Shown one piece after another: positions 12,510 through 25,412 of a DNA stretch of 64,000 bases. The DNA lies in the NCBI GenBank assembly GCA_030280995.1, contig JASXTE010000002.1, forward strand, positions 15,452,683 to 15,516,682, read 5' to 3'. The DNA comes from Hemileia vastatrix (taxonomy: Eukaryota > Basidiomycota > Pucciniomycetes > Pucciniales > Zaghouaniaceae). The notes beneath the pieces are model-generated. The model saw nothing but the letters and a program-made list of their open reading frames with translations, ran no database searches and was not told the origin of the DNA. Every line of letters starts with the position of its first letter. Position 1 is the first letter of the stretch. The translations under genes were made by a program, and so were the position numbers.

Positions 12510-13217
12510 GATTCCCGGGTATAAAACGCTAGCTCCGTTGAGTGTGAGACACATTCTTTCCACACTACTTTTTCTGACTCTTTCTTTAAGTTGAAGAAGA
12601 GGTCAAGGATATCGTGGCAACTTGGGTAACCCAGGCCACAGGTAAAAAACTAGGGGTGGAAGAGGAGGTGGATGAACTGGTCAAAGAGGATGAGGATTAA
12701 GTTCCCATCTTAAACCGGACTGCGAAGAAGCAGCAGATGATCATCAAAGATGATGAAGAGGAAAAGGAAGTGACACTAGAGGTCACCCCAAGGCTATTTT
12801 TAGAGGCTAACCCAGCTTTTGAAGTAAGTCTGCCTTTTCTTGTTTCAAAATTTTGTTACTTATGACTGTATGTTTTTAGAATGCAGATTTCATTGCTGAA
12901 GCTCCAATTGTGGAACCTGCGCCATTGCTGCCAGTTGAGGCAAGTCAACCGGCGGTTTATTTGAGGGAGGATAACGAGGAAGCCATTGACCAGGTATGGT
13001 TGAAGAAACCTAGGCAGGTTTGACAAGCTCAATTCATCGAAAAATTAAGTGATAAGATTGACAAGATTGTCAATGCCGCCTCTTTTGATGTGGCAGAAGA
13101 ATTTCTGGAGATTTGAGAAGTGGTACCGGTAGGAGAGGAGGAGGTATTTGAAAAATGCAGGAAGGAAATAAGGGTGGTATTAGAAAAAATGAAGAAATTG
13201 GTTCAGGAGAAAATTTG
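12510..13217 (+). pseudogene. Antisense accessory gene of B1 (truncated)
   Basis: An open frame on the strand opposite to gag-pol, between chromodomain and 3' LTR. It is led by a TATA motif CCCGGGTATAAAA at 12514-12526 that B2 also has. Readable protein: ATWVTQATGKK, then VTPRLFLEANPA. A candidate intron follows (GTAAGT at about 12826 to TTTTTAG near 12880), then PAPLLPVEAS-like sequence and QVWLKKPRQ. After a TGA at the same place as in B2 comes FDVAEEFLE and EEEVFEKCRKEIRVVLEKMK. The N-terminal Cys-rich part seen in B2 is missing. Function unknown. Confidence 0.55.
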
Positions 13218-14162
13218 AAATGGAAAGAAACAAAAGAAAGGAAGAGGGAAGGAAAAAGTAGAAAGCAACTTGTGTATTTATTTATTTATTTTATTTTGTT
13301 GTTTTAATTGAAATTTTAATATATATTTTATAAGATTTTGAAAAAGAAAAAGAAAAAGAAAAAGAAAGAAAAAAAATATTTGAATAAAATTTTGTTTTAA
13401 ATTTTGAAAGAAGAAAAGAAAGAATATTTAACTGAGGAAATTTTAGTTTAAGTTTTGAATAGAAAAAATTTAAGTAAGAAGGAAAAAAATAGTTGATTGA
13501 AACAATTTTGTTTGAAATGAAAATTTAATGAGAGAAAAATTTGTTATTTGTGAAAGTTTGTTTATTGAAGTTTTTGAGGAATTTTGGTTTTTTGAAAAGA
13601 AAGAGAAAAAGAGTTTTGAAAAAAGAATTTGAAAGAAAGAAGTAATTTGTTTGAAGAATTTTTAAAGAGAGATTTAAAGGTTGAAGTGAATTTTTGAGGA
13701 AGATTTTTGTATAGAGTTCATGAAAAATTTTGATAGTTCAAAGAAAAAGAAATAAGGAAATAAAAATTGTTTTTTGAAAGAGAAAAAAAAGTTTGAAAGG
13801 AGAAAAGAAAGAAAGTAAAAGGAATTATTGATTTTTAAAATTTTATTTTAATGAATTTTTTAAGACTTTCTTTTTATTATTTTATTTTAAATTTAACTTT
13901 TTAATTTAATTTAATTTAATTTTATTTTATTTTATTTATTAAGTTTATTTATTTATTTTTAAAGAAGGTTGAAAAAGCTTTTGAAATAAAGGAAGAAGAA
14001 GAGAGAAAACAAAGTAAGGATTTTTTAGAAGTAACAAAGTTTTAGAATTTTAAGAAAAGAAAGAAAAGAGAAAGAAAAAAGAGAAGAGAAGAGAAAAATA
14101 AAAGAGAGTTTTAAGGTTTTGGCTTTAAAGGATATTTAAGATGAAAAGATTTTAGGAGTTCA
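13218..14162. other. Purine-rich noncoding tail of B1
   Basis: Low-complexity GAAAG/GAAAAAG and TTTTATTTTATTT stretches between the antisense gene and the end of pol. The equivalent in B2 is the pyrimidine-rich 57827-58809. No gene is seen. Confidence 0.6.
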
Positions 14163-17100
14163 GGGGTGTTAGAAACATTGATGGCTGGTTCCCAGGATGT
14201 TTTGTCTGAGTCATCAAGGAAGCCTTCCCATTCAACAAGGTATTGAAGTTTCCCCTTGCGCATTCTTGAATCAAAGATACGGCTTACTTCCCACTCTAGA
14301 TGTTCTTCTACTTCAACCCATTCCGGAGGAGGTTGGTTCCTGCCTGGGTATGTTTCTCAAGCCAGTTCCAGGAGAGATACATGAAAAACAGGGTGAATAG
14401 CCTGCCATTTAGGAGGCAGCTTGAGTGGAAGTTCAGTTTTAGAGACTTTGGAGTCGATTTCAAATGGTCCCAAGGGTTTTTCGGCTAGTTTCTTTGATGG
14501 TCGAGTCGTTCAAATGTTTTGTGCCTCAAGCCATACTTTGTTGCCTAGTTTAAAAGAAGGAGCAGATTGTCAATGTTTGTCAGCCTGTTCTTTGTACCTT
14601 TGAATTGCTAATTCCAAGTTTTATTTAAGCTCTTCTTGGAGTTGTGATATGGTTCAAAGATAATGTTCCGCAGGATAACTAGTTCCTACATGGATTGAGT
14701 TGAATCGAGGATGTCTTCCATAAACAGTTTCAAAGGGAGATTGTAGTGTCAAAGAATGAGTCGAGTTATTATAAGAAAATTTGGCCAATGGTAACCATGT
14801 GGTCCAATAGTCTTGTTGATAACTGACATACATTCAAAGGTATCGTTTGAGGATTTGGTTGACCCTTTCAGTTTTCCCATCAGTTTCATGATGATAGGCC
14901 ATGGAGAGATTCCTCGTGATATTGAGTTGTCGACACAATTGAGTCCAGAATGTGGATACAAACAATGAGCCTCTATCTGAAATAATATCATTAGGTATGC
15001 CATGTTTGGAAAATACATATTCTAGAAACAATTTTGACAAATCTTCTGCTGTAGCAGTAGTAGTGGTTTTAATGAAAATTCAAATTTTTGAAAATCTATC
15101 TACTATTACTAATATAGCATCAAAATTATTAGAAAGAGGAAGTTGAGAAATAAAATCCATCAATAAATATTCCCAAGGTTTAGAGGGAATAGGAAGTGGT
15201 TGAAGCAACACATGCTTCTGGTGACGGGGAGCCTTATTCCTATTACATTCGTAACAAGATCTTATATAGGCCTTGATTTCTCTGGTCATTCCTGGCCAGA
15301 AGAAATCCCTCACTATTAACTGGTAGGTTTTATCAACCCCAAAATGACCAGCTAATGGAGAATCATTTTGACTGTTGAAAATCCATAATTTTATTGCATT
15401 GTTGTTGGGTATGACTACTCTACCTTCGAAAACTATTAGACCTGACTCAATACTAAATCTTTTGGCCCCTTTCTTTGAGAGTATTTTGTCTTTTAACCCT
15501 AAACAATAATTGTCCTTGGACTGAGCTTCAAGGATGTTTGATAGTGGATTTTGAAAAGATTGAATTGTCACCAAATTAAGTTGATGAGTCGTTAACATTG
15601 ATTTGTTGAAGATTGATTTCACATTTGCTGGGTTCTTGTCAGAGAATGTGTCCCCCGCTGTGGGTAAACATTGTCCCGACGTGACAGGATATCTGGGACA
15701 ATACCATTTTTACCTGGGCAATAGGAAATAGAAAAAGGAAATTCAGACAGAAATTCAGCCCACCTGGCTTGACGCCTGGTTAACACTTTGGAAGCCATAA
15801 AGTACTTCAAAGCATTATGGTCACTTAGGATTTGAAAAGGACTATCTAGGCTGAGAAGAAAAAGAGCCATTTTTTAAGACAATGAATAATAGCTAAAAGC
15901 TCTTTGTCATGAATTTCATAATTTTATTCTGCTGCAATGAGTTTGCGTGACTCAAAAGTGACAGAATGAAACAATTTTGTTTCAGGATTGAATTGAGAAA
16001 TGACCCCTGCAATAGCATAATCGCTAGCGTCTGTCTTGACTATTGTCAAAGCAGAAGGATCAAAGTGTCAAAGGATTGGAGCTGCGGTGAACACAGTCTT
16101 CAATGCTTCAAATTCTTTTTGTGCTGTAGAAGTAATAGAAAAGGAATATCTTTTCTAACTAGAGAAATAAGATTGGAAATAGTTTTAGAGTAATCTTTAA
16201 TAAATCTTCTATAGAAATTGGAAAAACCCAAAAATCCTTGGAGGGATTTAACGGTTTTGGGTTCAGGCTATTCCAGGATTTGTTGGACCTTTTTGTCGTC
16301 AATGACTAAACCATCAGTGGACAAGGTAAACCCCAAAAAATCAATAGAATTGAGATGGAATCGCATTTATTGTGCTTGGCGTAGAGACCATGATCTCAAA
16401 GGTGATTTAGAACCTGTCAAACATGATGAATATGTTCATCTAGTGTCTTCAAGAAAATTAAAATATTGTCTACGTAGACAAAAACAAATTTTTAGACAAC
16501 ATCTTGAAAGATTTTGTTAACAAAAGTTTGAAAAGTAGATGGTGCATTACATAATCCAAAAGGCATGACTAAATATTCAAAACTACCAAATCTAGTGCAC
16601 ATTGCAGTAAGTGGTTCATGACCTTCTGCAATGCAAATAAGATTATAAGCACCTCTAAGATCAATTTTAGAAAAGGAATTAGAACCATTAAAAAGGGTAA
16701 GAAGCAATGACATAGGAGGAACAGGATATGCATTCTTCTTTGTGACTGTGTTGAGCTTTCTATAGTCAACACACAACCTAAGTCTACCATCTTTTTTCTT
16801 TACAAAAAAAACAGGGGATCCAGTTGGAGATTTACTGGCTCTGATGAAACCTTTGGCTACATTCTCTTCAATGTAGTCTTGAAGTGCTTGAGATTTGTCC
16901 TTTGACAAAGAATAGACAGGACCTATTAACTCTATTTGATGGTCGTTGGGTCAATGAGGTGGTAACTTATCGGCCTTGCTGATTGAGAAAACATCAAGGA
17001 AATTGTGATAGATTTCTGGTAGAGTTGATTTAATGGCTTCAACGTTGATTTGGTTGTCCTCATCATCATTGAGAGAATCTGTTGAGGGAAGACCAGAATT

Positions 17101-17736
17101 GAGAGAGCATAATTTGACTACTTTGAGGCAATTTAAATCCTCTTCGAGTGAAGTGATCGAGCTAGAAGGGTTAGCCAATTGCTCATTTAGAGAAAGATCA
17201 TATGCTTGCAAGTCATCTGATAGATTTGTCCTCTAGCAGGACATTGTCAGGCGGGTTGTTTAACTCCCTATTGACCTGAATTGAAGAATCAGAAATATAC
17301 TTAGTGCATGGGGTGATCAATCCCTGTGACCAATCAATTTCAGGATTCCAATGCATTAAAAAGTCATGGCCAAGGATGGTATTGTCCATTCTTGGGGCTT
17401 CCAAGACTGATAATTCCCACTCAAAAGGTGAAATTTTGAAAAGTTGAAAACCCATAAAACTTTCTTACTTACCCAATATTTGGGTTCCTCTGATTTGACC
17501 AAATAAATTGGAGCTCGATCAATATCTGTGAATTTCAGCTTTAACTTTTTGGCAAAAGATAAACTGACAAAAGAAATTGAAGCTCCAGATTCTATAAGAC
17601 AGCTGAAGGGGGTATCCTCCTTAAAAATAATGAATCTCAAGCGGTTTAAGGTAACTCTAGTCCTTAAGACATGGAGTTTCTGTGCACTGGGAGAGACAAG
17701 ATAGTTTGCTTTTGCACACAAGTAAACTATCTACTA
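14163..17736 (-). pseudogene. pol of chromovirus B1
   Basis: Protease with CLIESGASISFVS near 17600 (DSG replaced by ESG). RT with FVKKKDGRLRLCVDYRKLNTVTKK and MPFGLCNAPSTFQ (16492-16908), RNase H with SDHNALKYF (15770-15870), integrase zinc finger LAGHFGVDKT...CYECNRNK (15220-15360), integrase core SDRGSLFVSTF and a YHHETDGKTERVNQIL block with the catalytic Glu (about 14850-15000), and a chromodomain remnant (about 14170-14310). The reading frame changes at least twice (near 17455 and 15622) and there are several stops. The frame begins by -1 frameshifting out of gag. Confidence 0.85.
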
Positions 17737-17743
17737 GTTTTTT
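17699..17743 (-). promoter_or_regulatory. -1 frameshift signal at B1 gag-pol junction
   Basis: On the minus strand the slippery heptamer A AAA AAC is at 17743-17737, directly followed by TAG TAG. A stem of 9 bp (AGATAGTTT at 17731-17723 pairing with AAACTATCT at 17707-17699) starts right after it. Same arrangement as B2 at 54170-54213. Confidence 0.75.
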
Positions 17744-18352
17744 GACCTTGAACTAGTACCTTCTCTTTCCTTCAACTTTACACAATCTTCTAGATTTTGG
17801 TTACCCCCACAATACATACATAACCCATTATCTGCTCATCTCTTCCTCTCAGCCTCTTTAAGTTCCCCTTTTGGATCCAGTACCTTACTGATATTGCCTG
17901 GGGTCGAGCTTTTTGGTGGAGGTTTGTCTTTTTCCTTATTGGGTTTGGATTGAGTCAAGGAGGATTGAGTTGTCCATGGGTGTGAAGAAGGTCCCAATTT
18001 AAAATTTAGGCCTTGAGATTTGTTGGCATATCAATGATGTTGTAGTCTTCCTTGGTAAACTCTGTCAAGTTCAAGGGTTTGATCCATTAAATCCGTTAAA
18101 GTATTCATCTTCTGACCATGAAGATTTAATTGATCCAGAATCCTCAAAGGAAGTCCCTTTTTGAAAAGATACTTGGGGGCAGCATCATTCCAAACTACTC
18201 AAGTTTGAAGTTCTCTGAAGTTCAAGAGGTTCCAGGGAGTGAGTGCCAGAAACAGGCCGTGTGGCTTTTGGCCTGCCTCTGGTGCGAGCCCTAGTAGTAG
18301 TGCCCAAAGGACAAGTGCGTTGAACAGGTGCCGTTTTAAAAAATTTAGAGAC
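17744..18352 (-). pseudogene. gag of chromovirus B1, remnant
   Basis: Homologous to the 395-codon gag of B2 but much shorter. The start triplet is ACG instead of ATG (about 18334), and a large central part of the capsid region is deleted. Its end keeps the zinc-knuckle stretch (CMYCGGNQNLEDC-like, near 17790-17815) up to the frameshift site. Confidence 0.6.
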
Positions 18353-18409
18353 ACATGAAAAAGGATGTAGTAGAGCAAAGAATGAGAACTATGGAGAATT
18401 AAATTATAC

Positions 18410-19220
18410 TGTCACCGGACAACCTACGCACAAGGTCGAGGGTGTTCCTGGAAGTGAGATGGAGGGAGGAGTTTAGAAACTTCTTTGAAGCAAGGAGGAA
18501 ATGTTTGCCGAAGTGATTTTAAAATGACTCAAAGGAAGAGCTACTGCTTTGAGATATGTTTGATAAGAATTTTAATATAATTTAAAGGTAATATTAATAT
18601 TCTTAAGATCTCACAAAGGGTTGGAAACTCAATAATCAAAGATTTAAAATTTAGAAATTATTACTGAGAAAAATAAGGAAATGTACAATAATAATGATTT
18701 AACCTAAAGCTTTACCACTATTAACTATATATACATTTTATAATTTAATTCTAAAGAAATATCGAACCAAAATCCAACCCCTTTTATATCCATTACCCCT
18801 CCTTGCATTGACCTCATACCCATCCATCATTCCGCACACCACAGACCTCTGAAAATACACCTGTTACACCTGGACCCTTCTCACTAACATCCATTAACCC
18901 TTTAATCCTCCACTAACCATCCCGTCCATGCTCACTACCCCTGTAATTAACCCACAGACACACAATAACCCTTTAGCGGAATATTGCATTGACCGTTGCG
19001 CTGTGCGTCAGCTATTCGAAGAAAAAGACTGTACACACTATTGAGAGATTGACTAATTTAGATTTAAAGTTTTATATTAGCGTGGTTGAATAGTGAGTAC
19101 ACAAAGGATAGTTGCAGTTGCTATGTAGAATCGCTTCTGTGCTTTCAAACATGGATTTAGACCTTGTTAGTATTGATTTAATGAGCTGCTTTTGCCTCAA
19201 GTGTCACATGGCGCATGACA
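18410..19220 (-). repeat. 5' LTR of B1
   Basis: 811 bp, with minus-strand start TGTCATGCGCCATGTGACA at 19220 and end ...CCGGTGACA at 18410. The sequence right after it (GTATAATTTAATTCTCC) is conserved in B2 and has no TGG-type primer-binding site, so priming may be unusual in this family. Confidence 0.88.
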
Positions 19221-20721
19221 TTTAGTTTCATTTTATCTAATATAAAGTTGTACTCAAGATCCTTCTCCTATTTTTTTATCTTAAAATTCTTCTACTCCGA
19301 ATCATGTGCCCTGTAATCCCTCTTTAAAGAAAGCTTGAATTTCTTCTCCTCCAAGCCATGTGCCCTCTCATCCCTCTGTAAAGAAAGCTCAAATTTCTTC
19401 TCCTCCAAGTCATGTGCCCTATCATCCCTTTGTAAAGGGAGCTTGTATTGTTTCTTTTGAAAGTTGAGAGTATCTCCTGTAACTTCAACTTTACCTAGAG
19501 TGAAAAGGAATATGAAAAAAAGAAATTAAAAGTTGATTTTATTTTTAAGAGGTATTCTATCACTTACTAGATTCACATTTCTCCAAAAAATCATCAAAGG
19601 AAGAAAAAGTTGTTTGGGTAAAACTATCTCTGTTTCACTTTCTATGACTGTTGAAATTCAAAGTAGTTGATGGTCTTTACTTTTTTTGGAAGTAACATTT
19701 TCCTCTTCATCATTGATGCTAGCTTCAGACTCACTTGCTTGAGGATCCTGTGCTCATTCATTAGCCTTTTTAGAAATAAAAAAATAAAACAACTAGAAAA
19801 AAAAATACTTACTGTAGCTTGATCACATTGGTTAATATGACCATAAGGATCTGTTGGAAAGCTATCTAGATTTGTTGAATTTAGAATGGGGAAGGCTTGA
19901 GTGGAGGAAGAGGATGGAAAAAGATTTCTTTTGAAATCATGTTTGGAGATAGCATCTTCACCATCCAACATGTTGGAAGGATTAACATCAGCTTGCTCTG
20001 CAAAAATATCATCCATCTCTTTAAAGTATTGACATAGAGATTCAAGTTTATAATCTATAGATTTTATGACCTTACTGATATCAATGTCAGTAATAACAAA
20101 ACCAGTAGAAAATGAAAGAATCTTTGCCTTCTTGTATTTAGCTTGGTAATGCTTGAAACGTTCAGACATCTGTTTAGGCAAAAGATCAATCCTTCCCTTT
20201 GTATTATCTTGTAATTCATTGGCCATTAGAAGATAGCCATTAACTTTTGATTCAGGGGTCCATCCTACTTTATTTGCATTCTCAGTACCAAAAAAAGAAT
20301 CATAATTACTTTTTATTTTTAGCCAGTTGATAAGTATGAGATGATCATCTTTTTTTAGTTTGAAAGTCTTTGATTTCTCAGCCGAGTGGGGGGAAGGCTG
20401 TCTTTGAGAAGATCTATGATGATGAGGAATGTTGAGATATTTGATGATAAAAAGGAGAAGAAATAAATAGATGAGATGGGTAGGGGTTTTTAACGGATAG
20501 AATGAATAGACAGGATGGGAGTGCGCAGAAAGGTAGGGAGGCTGGCACATCCAGAAATTTTTCCAAGATGTGGTTATGAAAAATTGAGGATAAAAATGTA
20601 AGATAGAGGTGAACATTGACACGTTAAAGATCTAATAACCCAATTATTGGAAAAAATAATTGTGGAATATAATTGGGGTATAATGATTTTTATCTGCAAT
20701 TAATTTAATTTCAGATTGGTC

Positions 20722-20737
20722 AACATTGATACCCCCT
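20722..20737. repeat. Right terminal inverted repeat of Harbinger copy 1
   Basis: AACATTGATACCCCCT, identical to the right end of copy 2 (60690-60705) and inverted relative to its left end (25808-25823). ATT follows, as at the other ends. Confidence 0.7.
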
Positions 20738-22340
20738 ATTGTTTTATGGAAAAAACAAGAATTGCACTTTAAATCACTTGAAATTAAAGTGTATGCGCTA
20801 TAAATTTAATAATATTAAAAATGTTCCTTGAAAGATCAATTTGTCTTAATTAAGACTATTTATTTAGCTCCTGAAATGCATCAAAATAACACTTTTCAAA
20901 GTTGGATTTTTTTTATGCCAGAAATGGCTTCTGTGTACTGGCCACACACTTCCTGCATTTTTCCCATGTGAATAGCTTCATTTTTAGAAAATTTAGCATC
21001 TTAACACTATAATTACCACACATTTTATGCCCACTATGGGGAAACATGCTAAAATAGGCAACAGGCACATATTTGGTGTCCTATTTTAATTATAAGTGCA
21101 TTGACCTCATTATATGCACTAATTTCATTAAAAACCTCAAGATTGGCGCCTTTAATTCACTACCATGCTTCAATTTTCCTAAATTAGTAAAGTATTTACC
21201 CATGCACGCGCCTGCTAAGAACTGCATTCAGTTACCCCACATCTCACATCCTTTTTTGGGTTTCTCAGTGGTTTCTCAATCAATATTGCTCATAATTGGA
21301 TGGGGATTTCACATAGTAATTTGGAATAATCAGCCCCTTCATTTCCACTGTTGATCCCCCCTAATATAGTGTTATATTTAGTGTTATTATTTCTATTTTA
21401 AGTATTTTAATTTAAGTTATTACAGGCATATACTCTCTATTTTGCTTAATCTTTTCTTTTGATGGTTTACCCCTACTATCCCAGAATTTCGGCAGGTGAT
21501 ATCATTCTAGTTATGTTATTGTTCATTCCCTAAGTTGATGTAAGATCTTATTAGCTATAATAAGGCGTCTTTGGTTGTGTATAAGATTGGTATATTAGGG
21601 AAACACATTGGAGAGCTATTGGGTATAAAGGGAGGGGGTTTTTGGTCCCTTTTTTTTACATTATTTATCATTAAAATTACAACATATAACCATTACAATT
21701 ATAATACATTTCACTGGTACTTTTAAAGTCTTTGAATAGTGTTTGAATTATATTTTCTATTTTTCTACCAACTATAAGACTTCAACCCATTTATAAATAG
21801 TGAGATTAAAGTTACTGAGACCCTTATATTGAGTTATATTTTAATACTTATTGGATTTGTGCTACATTATTCATATGGGAACATTTAAGTCTTCTATCAA
21901 ACTTAATAATCAAGCTATTCATGTCTCTTTACTTAGACTCAGCCTAGAATTTAATCACTAACACCACAGGAAATTAGATGACATTTTTGATCAAGTGTCA
22001 CCCAAACTTTTTAACTTTAAAATGTGATGTCTCTTATTTTTCACTAAAAAATATGAAAAATTACCAATATATCAACCAATATATAAAATATTTGAGTGTT
22101 GCATAGCATAAAATGTCTTTGGCTTTCTTGTGGTGTAAGCTACCACAGTAGAGTATCAAGTAAACCTGAGATGGTTTGAGCTGAATGCTCTCTACACAAG
22201 CTTCATCTCCAGTTTTTTTTCATTACCATTATGGTGAATGGCTGTTATTGAATTGAAGACCGTTTCACTAAGCTCTAGTAGATTTTTCCTATTCTTAAAG
22301 GAATTATGGGCAGAGGTAGTCTATTTCTTTAAATATTTTT
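20738..22340. other. Unassigned AT-rich region
   Basis: No recognisable gene. 21073-21354 is an open frame of 93 codons without any family resemblance. A TATA-like GGGTATAAAGGG at about 21629 and a small hairpin TGTGGTGTAAGCTACCACA at 22129-22147 are the only visible signals. This may be flank or the older, unrecognised 5' part of element C. Confidence 0.4.
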
Positions 22341-23606
22341 TATTAATTTTTTAGGGAACAGGGTCTAATTGAATACAATATCTGTTGGATTCTATCTCAA
22401 GATATGCTGTTAGTCCTTCAAGACTTTGAACTGAATACTTATGAAGAACTTCAAATCCTGTGGGATCTGTTATTCAATCAAGACTTAAAACTGAATATTA
22501 AAGACAAAAATTTCAATTATATAAGATCAATTCAATCATTGGTCCACTATGACCTAAAACTAGAAATGAACTACAGGATTTGGTCCTCTAATACCTTAAA
22601 ATGGAAATAAAATCAAAATGTTAATAATTGTTCCCCTATGACCTTAAATTGGAAAATGACTTTCACTTTGGTCCACAAAGACTATAAAATGGAAATTGAT
22701 TAAATTCTTGGATCATAAGAATATCAGGAGGTAATTTTAATAAAGAGGGATATTAAATTCAGTCTTTTTCAATTTATCACTGGCTCATCAGTACTCAAAC
22801 TTTTATTTGCTCATTTTTCAACTCTGTCATTAATGAAAACAGTGCAACTAACTTTAGGTAATGTAGATGTCATAAAATGGATTTATTTAGGATTAAAGAA
22901 AGATAGAGATTTTAAAGATTATTGATTGAGATTTTCAAAAGTTAAAAATATAGGTGCTAAGAATTTCTGGAAAATTATGATTTATGATAAAAGTAGGAGT
23001 GATTTTAAATTTTTGGAAATTTATTTGAATTTTGTGATGGTGAATCATAGAAAAAGGATAGAATTTGGATTTAGTGTTTCTCTTTAGTAGAATATTTAGG
23101 AGGAAGCTTGGAGGACCTTACGGCGAGAATGGAATCATAGTATTGGGCTCAGGAGGAATCCCAATGGGAATGGAATAAAAAGTATTTGGCTCATTAGGGA
23201 GGCCCACTCTCTCATGCTTTGAAGAACAATGGAGACTGGTAGAGGAGAGTCTGAAGGCATTTAAACCATGCTCTCAGTTGTGGAATCATTACAAGGAAAA
23301 TAAGTTTTATTAAAAAATTTGTGTCAAATTATTATGATTATAAGACAATTTAGAAGAATTAAAATAAACCTGACAATAACATTTATCAGCACCAAAAAGA
23401 ATCAAAGTATTAAATTTTAAAAGAAGAGAAAACAATCAAAGAAAATAATCTCTTTGGAGTCTTTCAACTACAATATAAAAAAACTTTACAATAATAACTT
23501 TCACTTCATAATGTCTTAATGTTGAAAAGGATAAAGAGAAGATGAATATATGAACAATCAATTCTGAAATTTTAAATAATGGGGAAATTCTTCATTGGAG
23601 GGAGAA
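22341..23606 (+). mobile_element. 3' internal tail of retroelement C
   Basis: Homologous to the internal 3' tail of D (28209-29529 on the other strand). First comes a set of dispersed motifs (CTTCAAGACTTTGAACTG, CACTATGACCTAAAACTAG, CCCTATGACCTTAAATTGG and others, 22413-22690). Then a KLGGPYGE-coding block lies near 23110-23180, and finally a purine-rich tract ATTGGAGGGAGAA at 23594-23606 directly before the LTR. Gag, pol and 5' LTR of C are not visible. Confidence 0.75.
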
Positions 23607-24118
23607 TGTGGAAGTCTAAAGTTTATTAGCAAACTAAAGTATATTAAAAGTGTATTTTTGGGAGATAATTTTTGAGATTGGAAAAGCCAATCTAATTATA
23701 AAATGGTTATATTTAAGAAAATGAGTATATAAAAGGGTTTAGAAAGAATTTCTCCACAGGTCAAGGTTTAGCAAATAACTATTGGACAGGAAATGGTATC
23801 ATAGGTTTAAAAGCGCATGAAAATTAAAGTCAGGAGTCTTAAGAACCTTTGGGAATTTTTTTTGAATTTTTAATATTTTTCTACTATTTTTAATAATTTT
23901 ATAAAGTTTTTTTTTGGTTATTTTTCATTTTTCATAATTTGTTTAAACTTGATAATTGTTTACTAGGTGAATAGAGCTAAAAAGGCTATGAAAACTAAAT
24001 TTAATTATAAAAGAGAAGTATCTCAATCATCTGTAATTCTTCTAGATTGTTATTGATATTTTAAAGGTTCTAATTGAGTCTGGAAGTCCATACAAGCTCA
24101 GTACAAACTCTGGTGATT
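23607..24118 (+). repeat. 3' LTR of C, first segment
   Basis: Starts TGTGGAAGTCTAAAGTTTA, matching the LTR start of D (TGTGGTAGCCTAAAGTTTA), directly after a polypurine tract. It is interrupted at 24118 by a solo LTR flanked by TGATT and TGATC. Segments 23607-24118, 25413-25807 and 60706-60899 add up to 1101 bp, against 1113 bp for intact D LTRs. Confidence 0.8.
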
Positions 24119-25412
24119 TGTTGGCTGGTTGTCTAGAAGAAGAGGAAGAAGAAGAGAGGGAAAGGAAAAGAAAGAAAAAAGGGGGAAGAAATTAAAGAAA
24201 ACTAATAAAAAATAATAAAAAGGAAGAAATGGGGAATGTTTAAAGGAAGTGAAACAACGGTTTTGGAGAATGCTGACAAGACAAAAAACAATGTTTTAAT
24301 AGGTCTTTTAATCCAGTAAGTAATTTTATTCTACTCCGCTTAAATATCAACTACAGACTACTAAAAATCTTAAAGTAACTTTTTATTTATTTAATATAGA
24401 GATTAACAGGGAGACAAGTGCCAAAAGTAATTAATATAATAATTTATTGTAAAAATAATATAATAATGTAAGTGATGGGGCTAAAGGGGATTACCCAAGG
24501 CCTTTTTATAGGCAAGGAAACCTCTGAAGCGCCACAAATGAGTATATACAAAATGTTAATAAGTTGAAACAAGAAAATAAAAGAATATAACTAAAACATA
24601 TATATTAAGAGAAAAACATTAACAATTAACTAAACCCATGAGTAAGTAGCTATTTTTCCCACCCTAATTTCCCAAACCAGTTAATTAAAATAATGAGTAA
24701 CTAAGTAAGTCTGAAACATAAGAACTGTGAGTAAAAAAATCCAAAACAGGCATTACAGTAAAATGTAAGTGTTTTAATTGAAACAAATGAAATTATTTTG
24801 ACACAAAAATTCATGTAATAAATTTAACCTATTATAAAGCAGAATAAATTAATTGTTTTAACTATTTAATTAATTCAATAACTAGTTTGAATGAAACAAA
24901 TAATTAATTTAATAATATTGCTAATTTAAAGTGAGATTTTGAATACACTTTTATTAAATAAGTTTTTTAGCTTATTTAATAATTTTTCTGACACAATTAA
25001 GGGTCAAAAAAGTGCCCAATATTTATGGATAATAATATATGAGAATTTTTATTTAATATATAAATTTTATTAATTAAGTTTTAATTACATTTTAAGTTAA
25101 TTTTATCATTACACTTATAATATATATTTATAAATGATTAATTATTAATTTATAAATATTAAATACATAAGAATGCAAAATGATTTTATAGAATATAATA
25201 TATATTATGTTTTATGAAATTATATAAATAATTTACTTAATAATAAAATTAATATAATAATTATTTTACTTATTTATAAAATATTTTTATAATTTCATTA
25301 GTCAATAAAATATTTTATTTTAAATGCATAAAATACATAATTTTATTCCCTCTTATGGTTCCAATAAAGTATTATAACATTTTACTGGACTCCTTAGACA
25401 GCCTGGCTGACA
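24119..25412 (-). repeat. Solo LTR of an A2-type chromovirus (1294 bp)
   Basis: On the minus strand it starts TGTCAGCCAGGCTGTC at 25412 and ends ...CCAGCCAACA at 24119. It resembles the A2 LTR (29530-30653) along its length, including the TATA block and the GAAGCGCCAC stretch. Flanks are TGATT (24114-24118) and TGATC (25413-25417), a 5-bp duplication with one change. There is no internal sequence, so it arose by LTR-LTR recombination (inference). Confidence 0.85.

Larger units (their letters stand above)
11717..19220 (-). mobile_element. Ty3-type chromovirus B1, complete but decayed (7504 bp)
   Basis: Two LTRs (11717-12509 and 18410-19220) flank a minus-strand gag and pol with protease, RT, RNase H, integrase and chromodomain. 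A perfect 5-bp duplication TTTAG is at 11712-11716 and 19221-19225. It interrupts the last exon of the Myb-like gene of Harbinger copy 1. It is the same family as B2 (52145-60594) but carries more frameshifts. Confidence 0.92.
11623..20430 (-). pseudogene. Myb/SANT-like transposon gene, copy 1 (split by B1)
   Basis: Second protein of the Harbinger-type element. The region homologous to the copy 2 start reads ATT instead of ATG at 20430. The DNA-binding-like domain at about 20130-20380 has LKKDDHLILINWLKIKSNYD, FFGTENANKVGWTPESKVNG and MSERFKHYQAKYKKAK. Introns: donor GTAAGT after CDQAT near 19815, with acceptor AAAAG near 19765; another donor GTAAGT at about 19569. The last exon holds a tandem 18-residue repeat (DDRAHDLEEKKFELSLQR type). 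B1 inserted in this exon; the rest of it resumes at 11716 and stops at 11623-11625. Stops and the lost start make it inactive. The link to Myb/SANT is by general resemblance and gene context. Confidence 0.65.
6305..20737. mobile_element. PIF/Harbinger-type transposon copy 1 (left end missing)
   Basis: Collinear with the copy at 25808-60705 but inverted. It carries a DDE transposase (plus), a GC-rich block, a Tet/JBP-like oxygenase remnant (plus), a Myb/SANT-like gene (minus) and a right terminus AACATTGATACCCCCT at 20722-20737 followed by ATT. Its left terminus must lie beyond retroelement A1, which replaced sequence at 6304. Its sequence at 6305-6430 matches the second copy on the other side of B2. 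Without B1 and the retroelement fragment the visible part is about 6.1 kb. Confidence 0.8.

Noticed and set aside
21340..21360. GTTGATCCCCCCTAA as another Harbinger terminus
   Set aside because: Only part of the terminus matches, and no partner end in the right orientation was found near 20738.
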